Below are positions 5,495 to 5,722 of a stretch of DNA of 5,722 nucleotides, piece after piece; within the stretch, counting starts at the first letter, position 1; every line of letters starts with the position of its first letter. This stretch comes from Bacillota bacterium. GTDB taxonomy: Bacteria > Bacillota > Clostridia > Christensenellales > Aristaeellaceae. The stretch spans positions 1 through 5,722 of the forward strand of contig JAEWWY010000070.1 in the NCBI GenBank assembly GCA_023458835.1, in the 5' to 3' direction. Made by a program: the position numbers and the translations under genes. The notes beneath the pieces are model-generated. The model ran no database searches and was not told the DNA's origin. It saw nothing but the letters and a program-made list of their open reading frames with translations.

Positions 5495-5535
5495 AAAAAA
5501 GTGAAGCGAAAAAAAGTAAAATTTATCGCGAAAAA
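5495..5535 (+). promoter_or_regulatory. A-tract region, possible UP element
   Basis: Runs of A at 5495-5500, 5509-5515, 5518-5521 and 5531-5535 lie just upstream of the -35 at 5540, roughly where the alpha-subunit C-terminal domain of RNA polymerase would contact DNA. Strong stable-RNA promoters often carry such tracts. The rest of 5307-5494 shows nothing that I can name. Confidence 0.4.
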
Positions 5536-5539
5536 TGGG

Positions 5540-5568
5540 TTGACAAGGTGTATGCGCTGTGTTAGACT
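5540..5568 (+). promoter_or_regulatory. Promoter of a presumed rRNA operon
   Basis: TTGACA (5540-5545) and TAGACT (5563-5568) are separated by exactly 17 bp; the -35 is perfect and the -10 matches 4 of 6 positions. Together with the upstream A-tracts and the boxA-like element about 25 bp downstream, it resembles an rrn promoter. The predicted transcription start is near 5575, pointing out of the window to the right. Confidence 0.75.
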
Positions 5569-5574
5569 AACGGA

Positions 5575-5722
5575 CGTCGCCTCAAGCGGCACCGGACCTT
5601 GAAAACGATACAGAGTCGAAAAGACTTAAAGAAGAAGAAAGAAATCGACAGTCGATTCTAAGAATGAGTTATCACCTTGTCGAGAGAAACTTCAAGCGGG
5701 GAACTGCGGGGAGGACTCCAAG
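5575..5722 (+). other. 5' leader of a presumed rRNA operon (rRNA gene beyond the window)
   Basis: From the predicted start of transcription to the window edge there is no gene and no recognisable 16S 5' end such as AGAGTTTGATC. The leader can form small hairpins: AGTC/GACT (5623-5635), AATCGA-CAG-TCGATT (5643-5657), and a longer-range TCGACA/TGTCGA pairing (5645-5650 with 5678-5683). TCAAGCGG occurs twice, at 5582-5589 and 5692-5699. Leaders of this kind carry the antitermination site and the 5' half of the processing stem. The assignment rests on promoter and boxA only. Confidence 0.6.
5594..5606 (+). promoter_or_regulatory. boxA-like antitermination element
   Basis: GGACCTTGAAAAC resembles the Bacillus/Clostridium boxA (TGTTCTTTGAAAAC-like) that binds NusB-S10 in rRNA leaders. 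It sits about 20 nt into the predicted transcript, which is the expected place. This is the main evidence that the downstream genes are ribosomal RNAs. Confidence 0.6.

Noticed and set aside
5300..5602. 100-codon plus-strand open frame
   Set aside because: It overlaps the vor promoter -35 at its start and spans the whole rRNA-type promoter and boxA. It has no ribosome binding site and a low-complexity basic composition.
1..5722. CRISPR array, tRNA gene, insertion sequence or phage attachment site
   Set aside because: I found no regularly spaced repeats, cloverleaf-like sequence, transposase frame or terminal inverted repeats with target duplications.

Overview
The window looks like chromosomal DNA of a Firmicute, most likely an anaerobic member of the Clostridia. 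This is inferred from strong AGGAGG-type ribosome binding sites, sigma-A-type promoters, a Bacillus/Clostridium-style boxA, moderately GC-rich genes, and a complete ferredoxin-dependent 2-oxoacid oxidoreductase operon, which implies strictly anaerobic amino-acid or 2-oxoacid metabolism. No genus can be named from the sequence alone.

Layout, left to right. Positions 1-718 (minus) hold the N-terminal 239 codons of a DEAD-box RNA helicase whose C-terminal part lies outside the window. Positions 794-1042 (minus) hold a small TSCPD-domain protein. Its reading frame is interrupted by TGA exactly at the Cys codon of the signature T-S-C-P-D, and then continues with the family's normal C-terminus to a TAA stop. 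This is the main result of the window: a probable selenocysteine-containing TSCPD protein that ordinary gene calling would truncate at residue 65. Divergent from it, 1216-2082 (plus) encodes an orphan beta-propeller-like protein. It converges on a 75-residue XRE-family regulator at 2118-2345 (minus). Positions 2346-2665 are gene-free but structured: GATTGG direct repeats next to a possible -10, an 18-bp hairpin, a GCGAA-rich stretch and a 16-bp perfect hairpin just after the oxidoreductase operon.

Positions 5231-2666 (minus) are a compact four-gene operon encoding a 2x[4Fe-4S] ferredoxin subunit, an alpha subunit (VorB/KorA), a thiamine-diphosphate beta subunit and a gamma subunit. Together they form one heterotetrameric 2-oxoacid:ferredoxin oxidoreductase that makes acyl-CoA, CO2 and reduced ferredoxin. 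The genes nearly abut, each has a strong ribosome binding site, and the operon is preceded by a promoter with full consensus hexamers (TTGACA-16-TATAAT).

The right end (about 5495-5722, plus) resembles the start of a ribosomal RNA operon: A-tracts, TTGACA-17-TAGACT, a boxA-like element and a leader without a convincing gene. The rRNA itself would begin beyond the window. The oxidoreductase operon and the presumed rRNA operon are therefore divergently transcribed from the 5285-5539 region.
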